Below are positions 29,737-48,915 of a DNA stretch of 64,000 nucleotides, piece by piece. The position numbers were made by a program, and so were the translations under genes. Source of the DNA: Scylla paramamosain (taxonomy: Eukaryota; Arthropoda; Malacostraca; Decapoda; Portunidae); assembly GCF_035594125.1 (NCBI RefSeq), contig NC_087156.1, positions 13,412,806 through 13,476,805 on the forward strand, written 5' to 3'. The notes under the pieces were generated by a model. The model was not told where the DNA came from. It searched no databases and saw only the letters and a list, made by a program, of their open reading frames with translations. Each line of letters starts with the position of its first letter. Within the stretch, counting starts at the first letter, position 1.

Positions 29737-31779
29737 AGTTTTTAGGAAAACTGTAAAATGCATGCAAAGCATTACATATCAAGAATCAAAACAACTTTAC
29801 CAAAATACGTGTATTTTTAGAGTATTTCACATTTTTAGGTACGAAAAACCCAAAATGCATGCAAAAGATCCTATACGAAGAAACAAAACAATATTTCCAG
29901 AAAAAAAAAAATTCCATAAAAGTGTCTTTTGAGTGTTTTTCCGATACTTACGTTCCAGAATGCATGGAAAACACCATTCACGAAGAAGCAGAATAACATT
30001 ACAAAAAAAAAAACAAGTATTTTGATTTTTTTGTATCTTTTCACGTACAAAAACACAAAAAATGCATGCAAAGTACCCTATATTTGAAAACGAAAAGACA
30101 TTACGAGAAACGTGTATTATGAGTATTTTTAAGATTCTTGGGTACTAAAACGCAATAAAGCACGAATAGCACTCTATATTGAGAAACAGAACAACATTAT
30201 CTAAAATGTGTATTCTCAGTGTATTTCACATTGTTAGGTACCAAAACGCCAAAATACATGCAAAGCACGCTATATGGGGAAAAGAAATGGCATTCCCAGA
30301 AACCTGTCTTTGAGGTTTGATGAGTATGTTAAGCACCAAAACGCTGAAAAACATGGTAAACACTTTATATGTAAATACAAAACAACAATATATAAAACGA
30401 GCCTTTTAAGTGTTTTTAAGCTAGTTATGTAACAAAACGCTAAAACACATTTAAAAACTCTTTATAGAGTATGTTTTGTGTTTGAGCCTCTTAAATACAT
30501 AAACACCAAAATGCATACATAATACACTATATAAGGAAAGGAAAAGACATTACCAAAAACATGTATTATGAGAGTTCTGAGTTACTTAGGTACGTACCAA
30601 AACACTTAAACGCATGAATAGCAGCATTCGAAAAGCATGCAGAACAGCACTCCAAAAAAACCTATTTTGAGTGTTTTTAACATTGTTAGATACCAAAACG
30701 TGAAAATAAATGCATAATCTCCTATATGAGGAAATCAAACGACATTATCAAAAAAGTGCCTGATTGCTTTTAAGCGTTTTAAACACCAAAACAGGAAAGG
30801 AAAACAACACAACATTACAAAAAAAAAAGCGTTTTTTAAGTGTTTTTTTCAGTTTCTTACGTATCGAAATACTAAAACACATGGAAAACAAAATAATTTT
30901 ATCAAAAAACGTGTATTTTGAATGTTTTTGAGCTTGTTACATAGAAAATTACTGAAATGCATGCAAAGTATCCTATATGGAGAAACGAAATGAGTTATTA
31001 AACTTCTTACGTACCAAAACGCTAAAACGCATAAATAACACTTTATATGGAGAAACAACAATACTACAAAAAATGTGCATTTCGAGTGTTTTCACAATAT
31101 TAGGTATTAAAACGCAAAAATGCATGGAAAATCTACTTTATGGGGAATCGAAACGACATTACCACAAATGTGTCCTTTGAGTGTTTTCAATGGTGTTACG
31201 CACAAAAAGGGTAAAAAGCATGGAAAGAAACATATATGGGAATAGAAAAAAAATATATATTGCCAAAACCATGTTTTTTTATTGTTTTTTTTTATCTACG
31301 TACCAAAACTCTAAAACGCCTAGAAAACTTCTTTTTATGGGGAAGCACAATAACATTGAAAAAATAAATAAAAAATAAAATAAAAAAAATAAAAATACTT
31401 TTTTTTTGCGTTTTTTGAGTTTGTTACGTACAAAAACTCGAAATGCATGCAAATTACCATATATAGGAAAACGAAAATAGAGCGAAAAACTTGTATTATT
31501 ATAGTTTTTGATCTTCTTAGTTATCAAAATGTTAAAAAGCATAAATAGTCCTCTATATGGAAAAAACTGAAGAACATTACGAAAAACGTGTATTTTGACT
31601 GTTTTTCACATTATTAGGAACTAAAACAACAAAATACATGTAAAGCTCCCTCAATGTGAAAAAAAAGCAACTAAACCTTAAAAAGCATAAAAATCGCCAT
31701 ATATTGAATACAAAACAATAATGCGAAAAACGTGTCTTTTAAGTGTTTTAAACTTTTTACGTACCAAAACGCTAAAACA

Positions 31780-34147
31780 TATGCAAAACACACTTTGTGG
31801 CTAAAGAGAATAACGTTATGAAATATACAATTTGTGTGTTTTTTTTTTTATCTCGTTACGATGAAAAGACCAAAATGCATGCAAATTACACTATATTGGT
31901 AAACGAAAAGACATTACTAGTAACGTGTATGTTGAGTGTTTCAATATGGAGAAACAGAACAACATTAACAAAAAGTGTATTTTGAGTGTTTTTTTCACAT
32001 TGTTAGGTACCAAAACGCAAAAAATGCATGCAAAGCCACTTAAATGGGAAAACGAAACATCATTATAAAAAACGTATCTTTTGAGTGTTTTTCAGCATGT
32101 TAGGCACTGAAACATTTAAAAGCATGGAAAGCATCCTATATGAAATAGAATACATTAGCAAAAAAAGTGCTTTTTCAGTGTTTTATGCTTATGAGGTACC
32201 AAAACGTTACAACGTATGCAAAACACCCTTTATGGAGGAAAAGAATAGCATTACCAAAAAAGTATTACCAAAAAAATATTTTCAGTGTTTTTGTGCTTTA
32301 GCGGTACAAAAACGCCAAAATATACATGCAAAATACACTATAGAGGGAAACGAAAAGACATTACGAGAGACGTGTATAATGAGTGTTTTTGAGCTTCTTA
32401 GATTCGAAAACCCTAAAACAAATGAATATCACTTGATATGGAGAAACAGATGAACATTACGAAAAACTTCTATTTTCAGTGTACTTCACATTGTTAGGTA
32501 CCAAAAGGTCAAAATGCATGCGAAACACCTTATATGAAAAAAGAAACGATATTTTCAGAATAGTATTTTTTGAGTGTTTATGCGTACTAGGCACCAAAGC
32601 GCTAAAAAGCATGGAAAGTACCATGTATGGAGAAAAAAAAAAAAAGAACGTGTCTTTTGAGTGTTTTTGAGCTACTTAGATACCAAAAAGCTAACACTAA
32701 TGTAAAACACTTTATGAAGAAACACAATAATATTGACAAAAACAAGTATTTTTAGTGTTTTTCAGCTTGTTACGTGCAAAAAAACGTCATATTGTATGGA
32801 AAGTACCCTATATGGGGAAACTAAAGGACATTACGTGAAAAGTATATTATGAATATTTTTGAGCTTTTTAGGTACCAAACCTCGAAAACTCATTAATAGA
32901 ACTCTATATGGAGAAACAGAACAAATGTGATAAAAACGTGTATTTTACGTGTATTTCACATTGTTAAGAACCAAACCATTAAAAAGCACATAAAACACTT
33001 TATATAGGAATATGAAACTTTATTTCCAGAACTATATGTTTTGAGTATTTATGAGTTTGCTTGGCACCACATGCTAAAAAGCATGGAATGAACCCTAAAG
33101 GAGAAAACAAAATATTAACAAAAACGTATCTTTTTCCGTGTTTTTGAGATAATTAAGTACTAAAGCACTAAACGATTTCAAAACACCCTTTATGGAAAAA
33201 CAGAAAAATAAATCATTACCAAATACAAGTACCTTTAGTGTTTCCGAGCGTCTTGAGTAGAAAAACAAGAAAATGCAGGAAATATAGAGAAACGAAAAGA
33301 CATTACGAGAAACGAGTATTATGAGAGTTCTTGAGTTTCTTAGGTACCAGATCCCTGGAAGTCATAAATAGCACTCTATATGCAGAAACAGAACAACACT
33401 ACATTGAGAGTTTTCACATTGATAGTTACCAAAACGCTAATAGGTATGGAAAGCCTCTAATTTCGGGAAGCGAAACGACATTACCGGAAACGTGTTTTAT
33501 TTCATTTTCTTTTTTTTTTTTTTTGTGTTAGACACCAAAACGGTAAAAAGCATGGAAAGCACCCTATATAGGATTAGAAAAGAACATTACCAAAAAACGC
33601 GTATTTTGAATCTTTTCAGCGATTTACCTTAAAATCTCTAAAACGCATGTTTTATGGGTAAAACTGAATAACATTAATAGAAAGAAGTATTTTGAGTGTT
33701 TTTTGTCACGTACAGAAACGCCAAATTACCATATACGGGAAAAGAAAGAATATTACGAGCAACGTATATTATAAGTGTTTTTAAGCTTCTTAGTAAGCAA
33801 AAGGCTAAAACGCATGGATAACACACGACATAGAGAAGCAGAACAATTTTATGAAAATAAAATGTATTTTACAGTGTATTTTACATTGTTAGGTACCAAA
33901 ACGCAAAAATGCATGCATAGCACCTTATATGGGGAAAGTAAACAACATTACAAGAAACGTATTTTTAGAGTGTTTCTATACATAATAGGCACCAAAAACG
34001 CTTAAAAAAAAAACAGAAGGCACCCCATATGGAAATAGAAAACATTACCATGAACGTCTTCTTACAGTGTTTTTGAGCTAATTATGTACCAAAACACTAA
34101 ACCGCAGGCAAAACACCCTTTTGTGGAGAATCTGAATAATTTGACAA
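31780..34147 (-). repeat. Pentameric satellite, reverse, left part of copy B
   Basis: Reverse monomers match 16957-19374 with scattered substitutions and short indels. One A' monomer near 31935 is shortened (GAGTGTTTCAATATGG). No gene is seen. Confidence 0.88.
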
Positions 34148-34665
34148 AGAGTAAAAGCTGGATGGGAAAAATGGAGGGAAGTGAGTGGAGTAAAATTAGA
34201 TAAGAAAATACCATTGAAGCTGAGAATGAAGATATACAGAAGTGTGTTGAGACCATTACTTCTGTATAGTGCAGAGACATGGTCTTTAAGGAAGAAAGAG
34301 GAAGGCATTCTGGAGAGAACGGAGACGAGGATGGTGAGATGGATAGCTGGCATTTCACTGTTAGAAAGGAGACAAAGTGAAGATATAAGAAGAATGTGTG
34401 GAATATGTAATATCAAGGAGAAGGCAAGAGAAGCAAGACTAAGATATTTTGGACACGAGATAAGGAGAGAAGAGGATGAACCAGTGAGGAAGGCAATGAT
34501 GGTGGAGGTTAGGGGGAAAAGGAGGTTGGGAGACAGAGAATAAGATGGAGAGACGTAATAAGGAGTGATATGAACAAGCTGGGAGTGCAAGAAGATGACT
34601 CAATGGATAGAAACAGATGGAAAAGGATAACTCGAGTGGCTGATCCTGCAATACAGTGGGATTAA
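34148..34665 (+). pseudogene. C-terminal end of an RTE-like reverse transcriptase (R2, copy B)
   Basis: Blocks KLRMKIYRSVLRP, TRMVRWIAGISLLERR and LRYFGHEIRREED occur in one frame closing at 34543. The final block resumes in another frame to TAA 34663-34665. The frame break is the same as in copy A. The fragment has no catalytic RT motif and is not functional. Neither it nor copy A shows protection of the frame. Confidence 0.8.
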
Positions 34666-34691
34666 GGTCGTATGAAGAAGAAGAAGAAGAA
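34148..34691 (+). mobile_element. RTE-like LINE R2 fragment (copy in duplication B)
   Basis: This is the same truncated LINE end as at 19375-19918, with the same 5' edge and GAA tail (34674-34691). It differs by a few substitutions, for example SAETWSL here against GAETWYL in copy A. Confidence 0.8.
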
Positions 34692-39735
<5,044 letters not shown>

Positions 39736-40518
39736 GCTTTCAGGCTTTTTGGCGTTTTGGTGCAGAAAATGCAAAAAAAAAAAAACAATGACATGTTTCT
39801 TGCAATGTCATTTTCTTTCCCCATATGCATGCATTTTGTCGTTTTTAGTACCTAACAATATAAAAACCACCTAAAATACACATTTTTGGGAATGTTCTCT
39901 TTCTCCATTTAGAGTGCTCTTAATGAGTTTTCGTATTTGGTATCTAATAAGCTCAAAAACACTCATAATACACGTTTCGAATAATATGTTTTCGTTTCTT
40001 TATATGGAACACTTTGTTTGCATTTTTGCATTTTTCTATGCAAAAAACTCAAAAACACTTAATATGATTGATTTTGTTAATATTTTCTCTATCTCTATGT
40101 AAATTGTTTTGCAAGTGTTTTAGCATATAGATACGTAAGTACCTCAAAACTCTTCAATAGGACGTTTTTTTAGTAATATTGTTTTCTTTTCCTATATAGG
40201 GAACTTTCCATTCATTTTATTTTATTTTTTTTTATTTATTTATTTATTTTTATTTTAATTATTTATTTTATTGATTTATTTATTTTATTTATTCATTTTA
40301 TATTTTTTTTTTATTCATTTATTTTCTTCTTTTTTTTTGGGGGGGTGGGGGGTGCTTAACACACTCATGAACACTCAAAAGTCATGTTTCTGAAAATTTC
40401 GTTTCCTTTTGCCATATAATGTGCTTTGCATGGATTTTGGATTTCTGGTACCTTACATTGTGAAGACACGTTTTTTTTTGGTAATGTAGTGTTTCTCATT
40501 ATAAAGTGCTATTCATGC
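39736..40518 (+). repeat. Pentameric satellite, forward, start of second forward block
   Basis: Orientation returns to forward in the stretch 39720-39760 (TTTTTGGCGTTTTGGTGCAG). A, B, C and D words follow. A T-rich stretch with TTTA repeats and a G-rich word lies at 40211-40350. The block ends at ATTCATGC, where J3 begins. No gene is seen. Confidence 0.85.
40211..40350 (+). repeat. TTTA/TTTTA-rich low-complexity stretch ending in a G run
   Basis: About 130 bp of T-rich sequence with irregular TTTA units, followed by GGGGGGGTGGGGGG, replace the body of a type D monomer. D words flank it (AACTTTCCATTC on the left, GTGCTTAACACACTCAT on the right). Confidence 0.85.
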
Positions 40519-41035
40519 AAAACAGCTTCTATGAAGTTAACCGTTCTGAGACGTCTCCGCCAGTTTTTCTGACCCCCCCAGCTGCTAACTTTGTACAAGG
40601 GCCTTATCCGTCCATGAATGGAGCATGCTTCACTTGTTTGGGGGGTTTCACTCATACTGCTCTTCTAGACAGAGTGGAATCAAAAGCTTTTCGTCTCATC
40701 AACTCCTCTCCTCTAACTGTCTTCAGCCTCTCTCTCATCACTGCAATGTTGCATCTCTAGCTGTCTTCTACTGCTATTTCCATGCTAACTGCTCTTCTGA
40801 TCTTGCTAACTGCATGCCTCCCCTCCTCCCGCGGCCACGCTGCACAAGACTTTCTTCTTTCTCTCACCCCTATTCTGTCCACCTCTCTAACGCAAGAGTT
40901 AACCAGTATTCTCAATCATTCATCCCTTTCTCTGGTAAACTCTGGAACTCCCTGCCTGCTTCTGTATTTCCATCTTCCTATGACTTGAATTCCTTCAAGA
41001 GGGAGGTTTCAAGACACTTATCCTTCAATTTTTGA
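40519..41035 (+). pseudogene. Jockey-like RT C-terminal domain (J3)
   Basis: The sequence corresponds to the last 170 or so residues of the jockey-like protein, from LRRLRQFF to YDLNSFKREVSRHL. A TCA-to-TGA change gives a stop at about 40570, and a frame shift near 40715 (LTVFS against LTDCLQ in relatives) adds a break. The C tract is 7 long, as in J1. No catalytic residues are included. Confidence 0.8.
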
Positions 41036-41113
41036 CTACCGCTTTGGACCCTTTTTATGGGACTGGCATTTCAGTGGGTATTTTTTTTTTTTTTCGAATT
41101 TTTGTTGCCCTTG
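40519..41113 (+). mobile_element. Jockey-like LINE J3, internal fragment
   Basis: The fragment begins AAAACAGCTTCTATGAAG and stops within the 3' untranslated part (TTGTTGCCCTTGG), before the family end CTTCCTACAT. It therefore lacks both ends and has no poly-A tail. Satellite on the two sides is type A (left) and type C (right). Confidence 0.8.
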
Positions 41114-43647
41114 GTGTTTTGCATGCGTTTTAGCGTTTTGGTATGTAAGTAGTTGTAAAACAATTAAAATACATGTTTTTGATATTGTTTTCTTTTTCTC
41201 ATATAAGATGCTTTCCATACTTTTATCGCTTTGGTGCCTAACACGCTCATAGACACTCAAAACACATGTTTCAGAAAATTTTTTTTTTTCCCCATAGCGG
41301 ATGATTTGAATACATTTTCCGTTTTTGTACCTGGCAATGTGAAAAACGCTGAAAATACACATTTTTACTAATGTTCTGTTTCTCCATATAGAGTGTTATT
41401 TGTGCGTTTAAGCGTTTTGATACCCAAGCTCAAAACATACATAGTACAAGTTTCTCGTAATGTTCTTTCGTTCTCCCATATAAGATACTTTCCATACTTT
41501 TTTGCCATTTTTGTACGTAACAAGTTCAAAACTGTTATTGTGTTTCTCCATAAAGGGTGTTTTGCCTGCCTTTTAACGTTTTGTTATGTAACTGGCTCAA
41601 AACATTCAAATGACACGTTTTTAGTAATGTTGTTTTGTTTCCTACATAGTTAGCTTTCCATGTTGTTTTTAGTATTTTTGCTCCTAACATGCTCATAAAA
41701 ACTTAAAAGACACGTTTTTGAAATGTTTATTTTAACCATATAGAGTGTTTTGCCTGCATTTTGGCGTATTAGTACTTGACAATGTGAAATACATTGAAAA
41801 TACCCGTTTTGGACAAAGTTTCTCCATATAAAATGATATCTGCGTTTTCCCGTTTTAAAACCATAGAAACTCAAAAACACTTATAATACACATTTCCTGT
41901 AATGTCTTTTTCATTCCACATATAGGGTACTTTACATGCATTTTCGATTTTATGTACGTAACATGCTCAAAACACTGAAAATACATATTTCTGGTAATGT
42001 TATTGTTTCTTCATTAAGTGTGTTTTGCAAACATTTATGCGTTTTGGTATGTAAATAGCTCAAAAATACTCAAAAGACACGTTATTGGTGGTTTTCTTTT
42101 CACATATAGACTACTTCCCATGCTTTTAACGTTTTTTTTGTGCTTAAACACACTCACAAACACCTAAAAAAAAAACATATCTAGAAATGTCGTTTCCTTT
42201 CCTCACATAAGGTGCTTCGCATACATTTTGGCGTTTTGGTAACGAACAATGTGAAATACACTGAAAAGACATCTTATTTCGTAATGTTGTTCTGCTTTCC
42301 CAATATAAAGTGCTATTCATGCGTTTTAGGGTTTAATATCTAAGAAACTTAAAAATATTACAATATTTCTGGTAATGTCTTTTCGTTTCAGCATATACGG
42401 TACTTTGCAGGCATTTAGGTGTTTTTGTACATCAGGCTGAAAAACAATTAAAATACTTGTTTCTGGTAATGTTATTTTGTTTCTCCATTAAGGTTGTTTT
42501 GGATACGTTTGAGTGTTTTGGTACGTAAGTAAATCAAAAACACTGAAAAAAGACACTTTTTTGTTAAAGTTGTTTTGTTATTTCATATAAGGAAATTTCC
42601 ATGATTTATAGCGTTTTGGTGCCTAACACGCTCATAAACACTCAAAAGACATGTTTCTGGAAATTTTGTTTCGTTTCCCCATAGAGGGAGCTTTGAATGC
42701 ATTTTTGTGCTTTGGTAAAATGTGAAAAAAAAAAAAACACTAAAAATACTCGTTTTTATAATGTTGTTCTATTTCTCCATATAGAGTGCTGTTTGCTCTT
42801 TTTAGCGTTTTTGACATCTAAGAAGCTCAAAGAAAAAAAATTTCTCAATAAAGGCCTGGGTTTTAGCGTTTTGGTATGTAAGTAGGTCAAAAACACTCAA
42901 AAGACACGATTTTCGTTTCCTCATATACGTTTCATTGCATTCTTTTTGGCATTGTTCTACGTTACAAGCTCAAAAACACTCAAAAGACACGATTTTGGTT
43001 GTTTTTTTATTTCTTATATAGGATGCTTTTCCATGATATTCTCGTATCTTGGTGCCTAAAACGCTCATAAACACCCAAAAGACACGTCTTTGAATATGTC
43101 GTTTCATTTACCCATATAGGGTGCTATGCATGCTTTTGGTACCTAAGAATGTGAAAACCACTCAAAATACACGTTTTGGTAATGTTGTTCTGTTTCTCCA
43201 TATAGATTGCTATTAATGCAATTTTGTGTTTCGGTAATTAACTCAAAAACTCTCTAATACATGCTTCTAGTAATGTTTTTTCCTTTGCTCATACTTTGCA
43301 TGCATTTTTGTGTTTTTCAATGTAAGAAGCTCAAAAACACTCAAAATGCTTCTTTTTGGTAATGTTATTTTTGTTTAATCATGATGAGTATTTTACATGC
43401 GTTTTAGCGTTTTGGTTAGTAAGAAGTACAAAACAGCCAAAAGACACGTTTTTCGTAATGTTGTTATGTATTCCCATATAGAGTTATTTCCATGCTATTT
43501 TAGCATTTTGTTGCCTAAAAAATCTACAAATCACTCAAAAGACACGTTTCTGATAATGTCGGTTTGTGTCCTCATATAAGAGGCTTTTATTGCATTTTGG
43601 TTCTCTTTCTCCATATATTCATACTCATATATTCATGCAAATTCTCA

Positions 43648-43750
43648 CAAAAGAATATAATACAATATAATATAATATGATATAATATAATACGAGTATA
43701 ATGTAATATAATATAAAACTCTCATAATATAATAACTCATAATATATGTT
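43648..43750 (+). repeat. TATAA-type low-complexity stretch
   Basis: Irregular ATAATATAAT units, interrupted by CATAATA words, occupy a monomer position between type A-like and type B-like sequence. They may derive from expansion of CATAATAC. Confidence 0.7.
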
Positions 43751-46385
43751 TCTAGTATTTTTTTTTTTTTTTAGTTTCCTTATATACAGTTCATTGCATT
43801 CTTTTTGGCTTTGTTCTACGTTACAAGCTCAGAAACACTCAAAAGGCACGTTTTTGGGAAAACTTTTAATTTTTCTCCATGAAGAGTTTTTCCCTTGGTT
43901 TTTTTTTCGTTTTATTAAGTAAGAAGCTAAAAAAACAATGAAAAGAGACATTTTTGGTAATATTGTTTTATTTTCCTATACTGTATACTTTTCATGTTTT
44001 TTTTTTTTTTTCATCGTTTTGCTGCATAGCACGTTCAGAAACATTCAAAAGACATGTTTCTGGAAATCTAGTTTCCGTTCCCCATATAGGGTGCTCTGCA
44101 TGCAAGCGTTTTTGGTAATGGTTTTCTTTTCTCCATAGAGAGTACTATTCGTGTGTTTTAGCGTTTTAGAAGCTGAAAAACTCTCATAATACAAGTTTCT
44201 CGTATTGCCTTTTCTTTTCCCTATGTAGTATATTTTGAAGGATTTTTTTTACGTAACAACCTCAAACACACTCAAAATACACTTTTTTCTTAAAATTATT
44301 GTTTACTTCAAAAATGGTGTTTTGCTTGCGTTTTAGAATTTTGGTACGTAAGTAGCAAAAATAAAACTCAGACATGTTTTTTTTTCAGTAAAGTTGTTTT
44401 GTTTCCCTATATATGGTGCTTTCAATGCTTTTTAGCGTTTTTGTACCTAACATGCTCATAAATGATCAAAAGGAATGTTTCTGGAAATACCGTTTCTTTT
44501 CCCCATATAAAGTGTTTTGTATGCATTTTAGCGTTATGGGACCTAACCGTGAAATTTCAACATAAAATGTACACATTTTTTTGTAAGGTTGTTCGGTTTC
44601 TCCATATAGAGTGCTATTTAAGCGTTTTAGTGTTTTACTATCTCAGAAGATCTAAAATACTCATAATACACGTTTTTCAATGTGTTTACGATTCCCAATA
44701 TAGGGTATTTTGCATGAAAGATGTTTTACATGCGTTTTAGTGTTTTGGTAAAAAGCCTAAAACACTTAAAAGGCGTGTTTTTGCTAATATTGTTTTCCGT
44801 TCCCATATAGGGTGCTTTTCATACTTTTTAGCGTTTTGGTACCTAGCATGCAGAAAAAAAACTCAGAAGTTTTTTTGTAATGTTTAATTTCCCCATTTGC
44901 ATGCATGTTGGCGTTTTGGTAAATATGAATGTGAAAAACACATAAAATAAACGGTTTTGGTAATGTTGTTCTGTTTCTCCATATAGAGTGCTATTTACGC
45001 GTTTTCGCGCTTTGATACCTAAGAATCTGAAGAAAAAAAAAATTCATAATACACGTTTCGCTTAATGGTACTTTGCATGCATTTTGGCGTTTTCAACGTA
45101 ACAAGGACTTGCTTTTGGTCATTTTATTATGTTTAGCCATAAAGGTTGTTTTGCTTGTGTTTTAGCATTTTGGTATGTAAGAAGTTCAAAACACTCAAAA
45201 GACACGTTTTTCGTAATGTTGTTTTCTTTTCCAATATATAGTTATTTCCATGCTTTTAAGTTTCGGTACCTAAAACGCTCAAAAACACTCAAAAGACACG
45301 ATTCTGGTAATGTCGTTTGGTTTCCCCATGAAGTGGTATTGGCAGTCCTTTTTTTGGAATTTTGATACCTAAGAATGTGAAATACACACAAAATACAATT
45401 TTTTTGGTAATATTGTTATTTTCTTCGTATAAAGTGATATTCATGCATTTTAGCATTTTGGTACCTAAAAGGTCAGACTCTCATAATACACGTTTCTCGT
45501 ATATCTTTTCGTTTCCTCATATAGCGTAATTTCAATGCATATTGGCATTTCTCTACGCAACAAGCTCAGAAACATTCAAAATTTTTAGTAATGTTATTGT
45601 GTTTCTCCATAAAGCGTGTTTCGCACGTGGTTTGGCGTTTTGGTACATAAATAACTGAAAACACCCAAAGACAAGTTTTTGGTAATGTTGTTTTCCTTTC
45701 TCATTTAGGGTGCTGTCCATGTTACTTACCTCTTTGTTGCAAAAACGCTCATAAACACTAAAAAAAAAAACATGTTTTTGGAAAACTCGTTTTCTTTCCC
45801 CATACTGGGTGATTTACATGCATTTTGGCGTTTTGGTACCTAACAAAGAGAAATATACACAAAATACATGTTTTTGGTAATGTTCTGTTTAACCATATAG
45901 AGCGGTATTCTTGTTTTTCAGCGTTTTGGTACTTAAGAAGCTCCAAAACATTCAAAATACACGTTGCCCTTTCTTTTGTATTTTATCTCTTTTGTACGTA
46001 AGATGCTCAAAAACACAAAATACTTGTTTTTCCTAATGTTATTCTGTATCTTGAGAAATGGTGCCTTGCACACGTATTAGAGTTTTGGTATGTAAGCTAA
46101 AAAACACTTGCAATACTTTTTTTTTCTATTCCTATATATGGTGCTATAATGCTTTTTTAGCGTTCTGGTGCGTAAAATGCAGGGAAAACACGCAATTGAT
46201 ACGTTTCTAGTTTTGTCGTTTTCTTTCACCGTAGAAGGAACTTTCAATGCATTTTGGTCCATTTTGGCGCATAACACACGTGAAAAAACACGTTTCTGAC
46301 AATGTCGCTTTGTTTACCCATATAGGAGGGTTTGCATGCATTTTTACATTTTGGTAGCTAACAATATGAAAAACATTTAAAATTA

Positions 46386-46458
46386 TTATTTTTATTTATT
46401 TATTTATTTTTATTTATTTTTATTATTATTATTTTTATTTATTTATTTTTTTTTTTGT
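46386..46458 (+). repeat. TTTA/ATT low-complexity stretch
   Basis: About 70 bp of TTTATTTATT-type sequence, with a T run, lie between the end of a type E monomer and a type A monomer. Similar to the stretch at 40211. Confidence 0.8.
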
Positions 46459-47138
46459 AGTTCTGTTTCCCTATATCAGGTGTTATCCATGTTTTTTTTT
46501 AGCATTTTGGTACCTAAGAAACTCAAAACTCTTATAATACACGTTTATCTTTGTTTCCCTATTAAGAGTTTTTTGCCTGCATTTTGGCGTTTTCTACGTA
46601 AACAAGACATGTTTCTGAAAATGTCGTTTCCTTTCCTAAATATAGCGATCTTTGCATGTATTTTGGCGTTATAGTAACTAACAATGTGAAATACACTCAA
46701 TATTCACTTTTTTTTTTTTTTTTTTGTAAAATTGTTTTCTTTCCATAGAGAGTGTTATTCTTTCGTTTTAGTGTTTTGGTACTATTAAAACTCAAAAACA
46801 CTCATAATACAGATTTCTCGTAATGTCTTTTCCTTTCCACATAGAGGGTATTTTACGTATATTTTTTGGCGTTTTTATACGTAACACGTTTAAAAATACT
46901 CAAAATGCTTGTTTTTGGTAATTTTGTTGTCTTTCTAAATAAAGGGTGTTTTACCTGTGTTTTAACTTTTTCCTTGTTCATTTTGGCACTAAAAAGCTCA
47001 AAAACTCTGATAATACAAGTTTCTCGTAATGACTTTTCGTTTCCCTATGTAGTGTATTTTTCATGCAATTTGGTGTTTTTCTGTGCATGAATGCCAAAAA
47101 AAAAAACACTCAAAATACACTTTTTTCGTAAAGTTATT

Positions 47139-47169
<31 letters not shown>

Positions 47170-47526
47170 GTTTTTTTTTTCATAAAGGGCGTTTTGCATT
47201 TACACTCAAAAGACATGTTTTCGGTAATGTTTTGCTTTCCCATATATGGTGCTTTCCATGCTTTTTAGTGTTTTGGTGCCTATCACGCTCATAAACACTC
47301 AAAAGTGACGTTTCTTGAAATCTCGTTTTCTTCCCCATATAAAGTGTTATGTTTTCATTTGGCATTTTAGTAACTAACAATGTGAAAAATACTTAAAATA
47401 CACGTTTTTCGTTATATTGTTCTTTTGTTTTCCATATAGAGTGGCATTCATTCCTTTTAACGCTTTGGTAGCTAAGAAGCTTAAAAAGACTCATAATACA
47501 CATTTCTCGTAATGTCTTTTCGTTTT

Positions 47527-47632
<106 letters not shown>

Positions 47633-48256
47633 AATTTGCATACATTTGTCGTTTTTTTGTACGTAACAAACTCAAAAACACTCAAAGCACTTTTTTTTTT
47701 TTTGTAATATTCAGTTTCTCCATATAGGGTGTTTTGCATACGTTTCAAGGTTTTGCCACATAAGAAGCTGAAAAAGACTAAAAAGACATGTTTTTGGTAT
47801 TGTTCTTTTATATTCCCATATAGGGTGATTTCCATGCTTTTTAGTATTTTTGTGCCCAAACGCACAAAAATACTCAGACATGTTTCTGGTGATGTCGTTT
47901 CGATTCCCCATATAGAAGGGTTTCCATTCATTTTGGCGTTTTGGTACATAACACTTTGAAAAACACTCAAAATACACGTTTTTCTTAGTGTTGTTCTTTT
48001 TTCTCCATATAGAGTGCTATTCAGTTTTTTGGTGGTTTTATTACCTAAGAAGCTCAAAAACTCTCATAATATACGTTTCTGGTAATGTCATTTATTTTCC
48101 CATATAGAGAACTTTACATGCATTTTGTAATTTTTCTACGTAACAAGCTCAAAAAGACTCAAAATAAACATAAGAACATAAGAACATAAGAAAAGAGGGA
48201 AGCTGCAAGAAGCGACCAGGGTTACACGTGGCAGTCCCTGTATGAAACACACCTAC

Positions 48257-48915
48257 CTATTTCCATCTGTTATCCCCATCCATAAACTTGTCTAATCTTC
48301 TCTTAAAGCTCTCTAGTGTCGTAGCACTAACTACATGATTACTGAGTCCGTTCCACTCATCTACCACTCTATTTGAGAACCAATTTTTTCCTATCTCCTT
48401 CCTAAAGCTAATTTTTTTAAGCTTGAACCCGTTATTTCTTGTTCTACCCTGGTTGCTGGTCCTAAGAATTTTGCTTACATCTCCCTTGTTATAACCCTTA
48501 TACCACTTAAAGACTTCTATCAGGTCCCCTCTTAACCTACGTCTCTCTAGAGAATGTAAATTTAACAGCTTCAACTTCGCCTCTTAAGGAATACTCCTCA
48601 TCCCCTGTATCCTTTTAGTCATTCTCCTCTGTACTGATTCTAATAGACCTATATCTTTCCTGTAATGTGGGGACCAGAACTACACAGCGTAGTCTAGATG
48701 AGGTCTGACCAGTATATAACTTTATAATATTATGTATAACTTTAATATTACTTCCGGCCCTCTACTTTTTAACATTCCTAAAAATTAATCCTAGTACCCT
48801 ATTTGCCTTGTTTCTGGCTTCTATGCATTGTTTCCCTAGACGGAGTTCAGAGCTAACTATAACTCCTAAATCTTTCTCGTACCCTGTACCTACCAGAGTT
48901 TGGTTGTTTAATGGG
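48257..48915 (-). pseudogene. CR1-like RT, thumb and C-terminal part
   Basis: On the minus strand coding resumes after J4 with NNQTLVGTGYEKDLGVIVSS and ANRVLGLIFRNVKK, then breaks. A second open part (48574-48257) encodes LNLHSLERRRLRGDLIEVFK, RTRNNGFKL and FSNRVVDEWNGL, the conserved C-terminal order of CR1-type proteins. At least two frame breaks lie between them. This is a dead fragment. Confidence 0.8.
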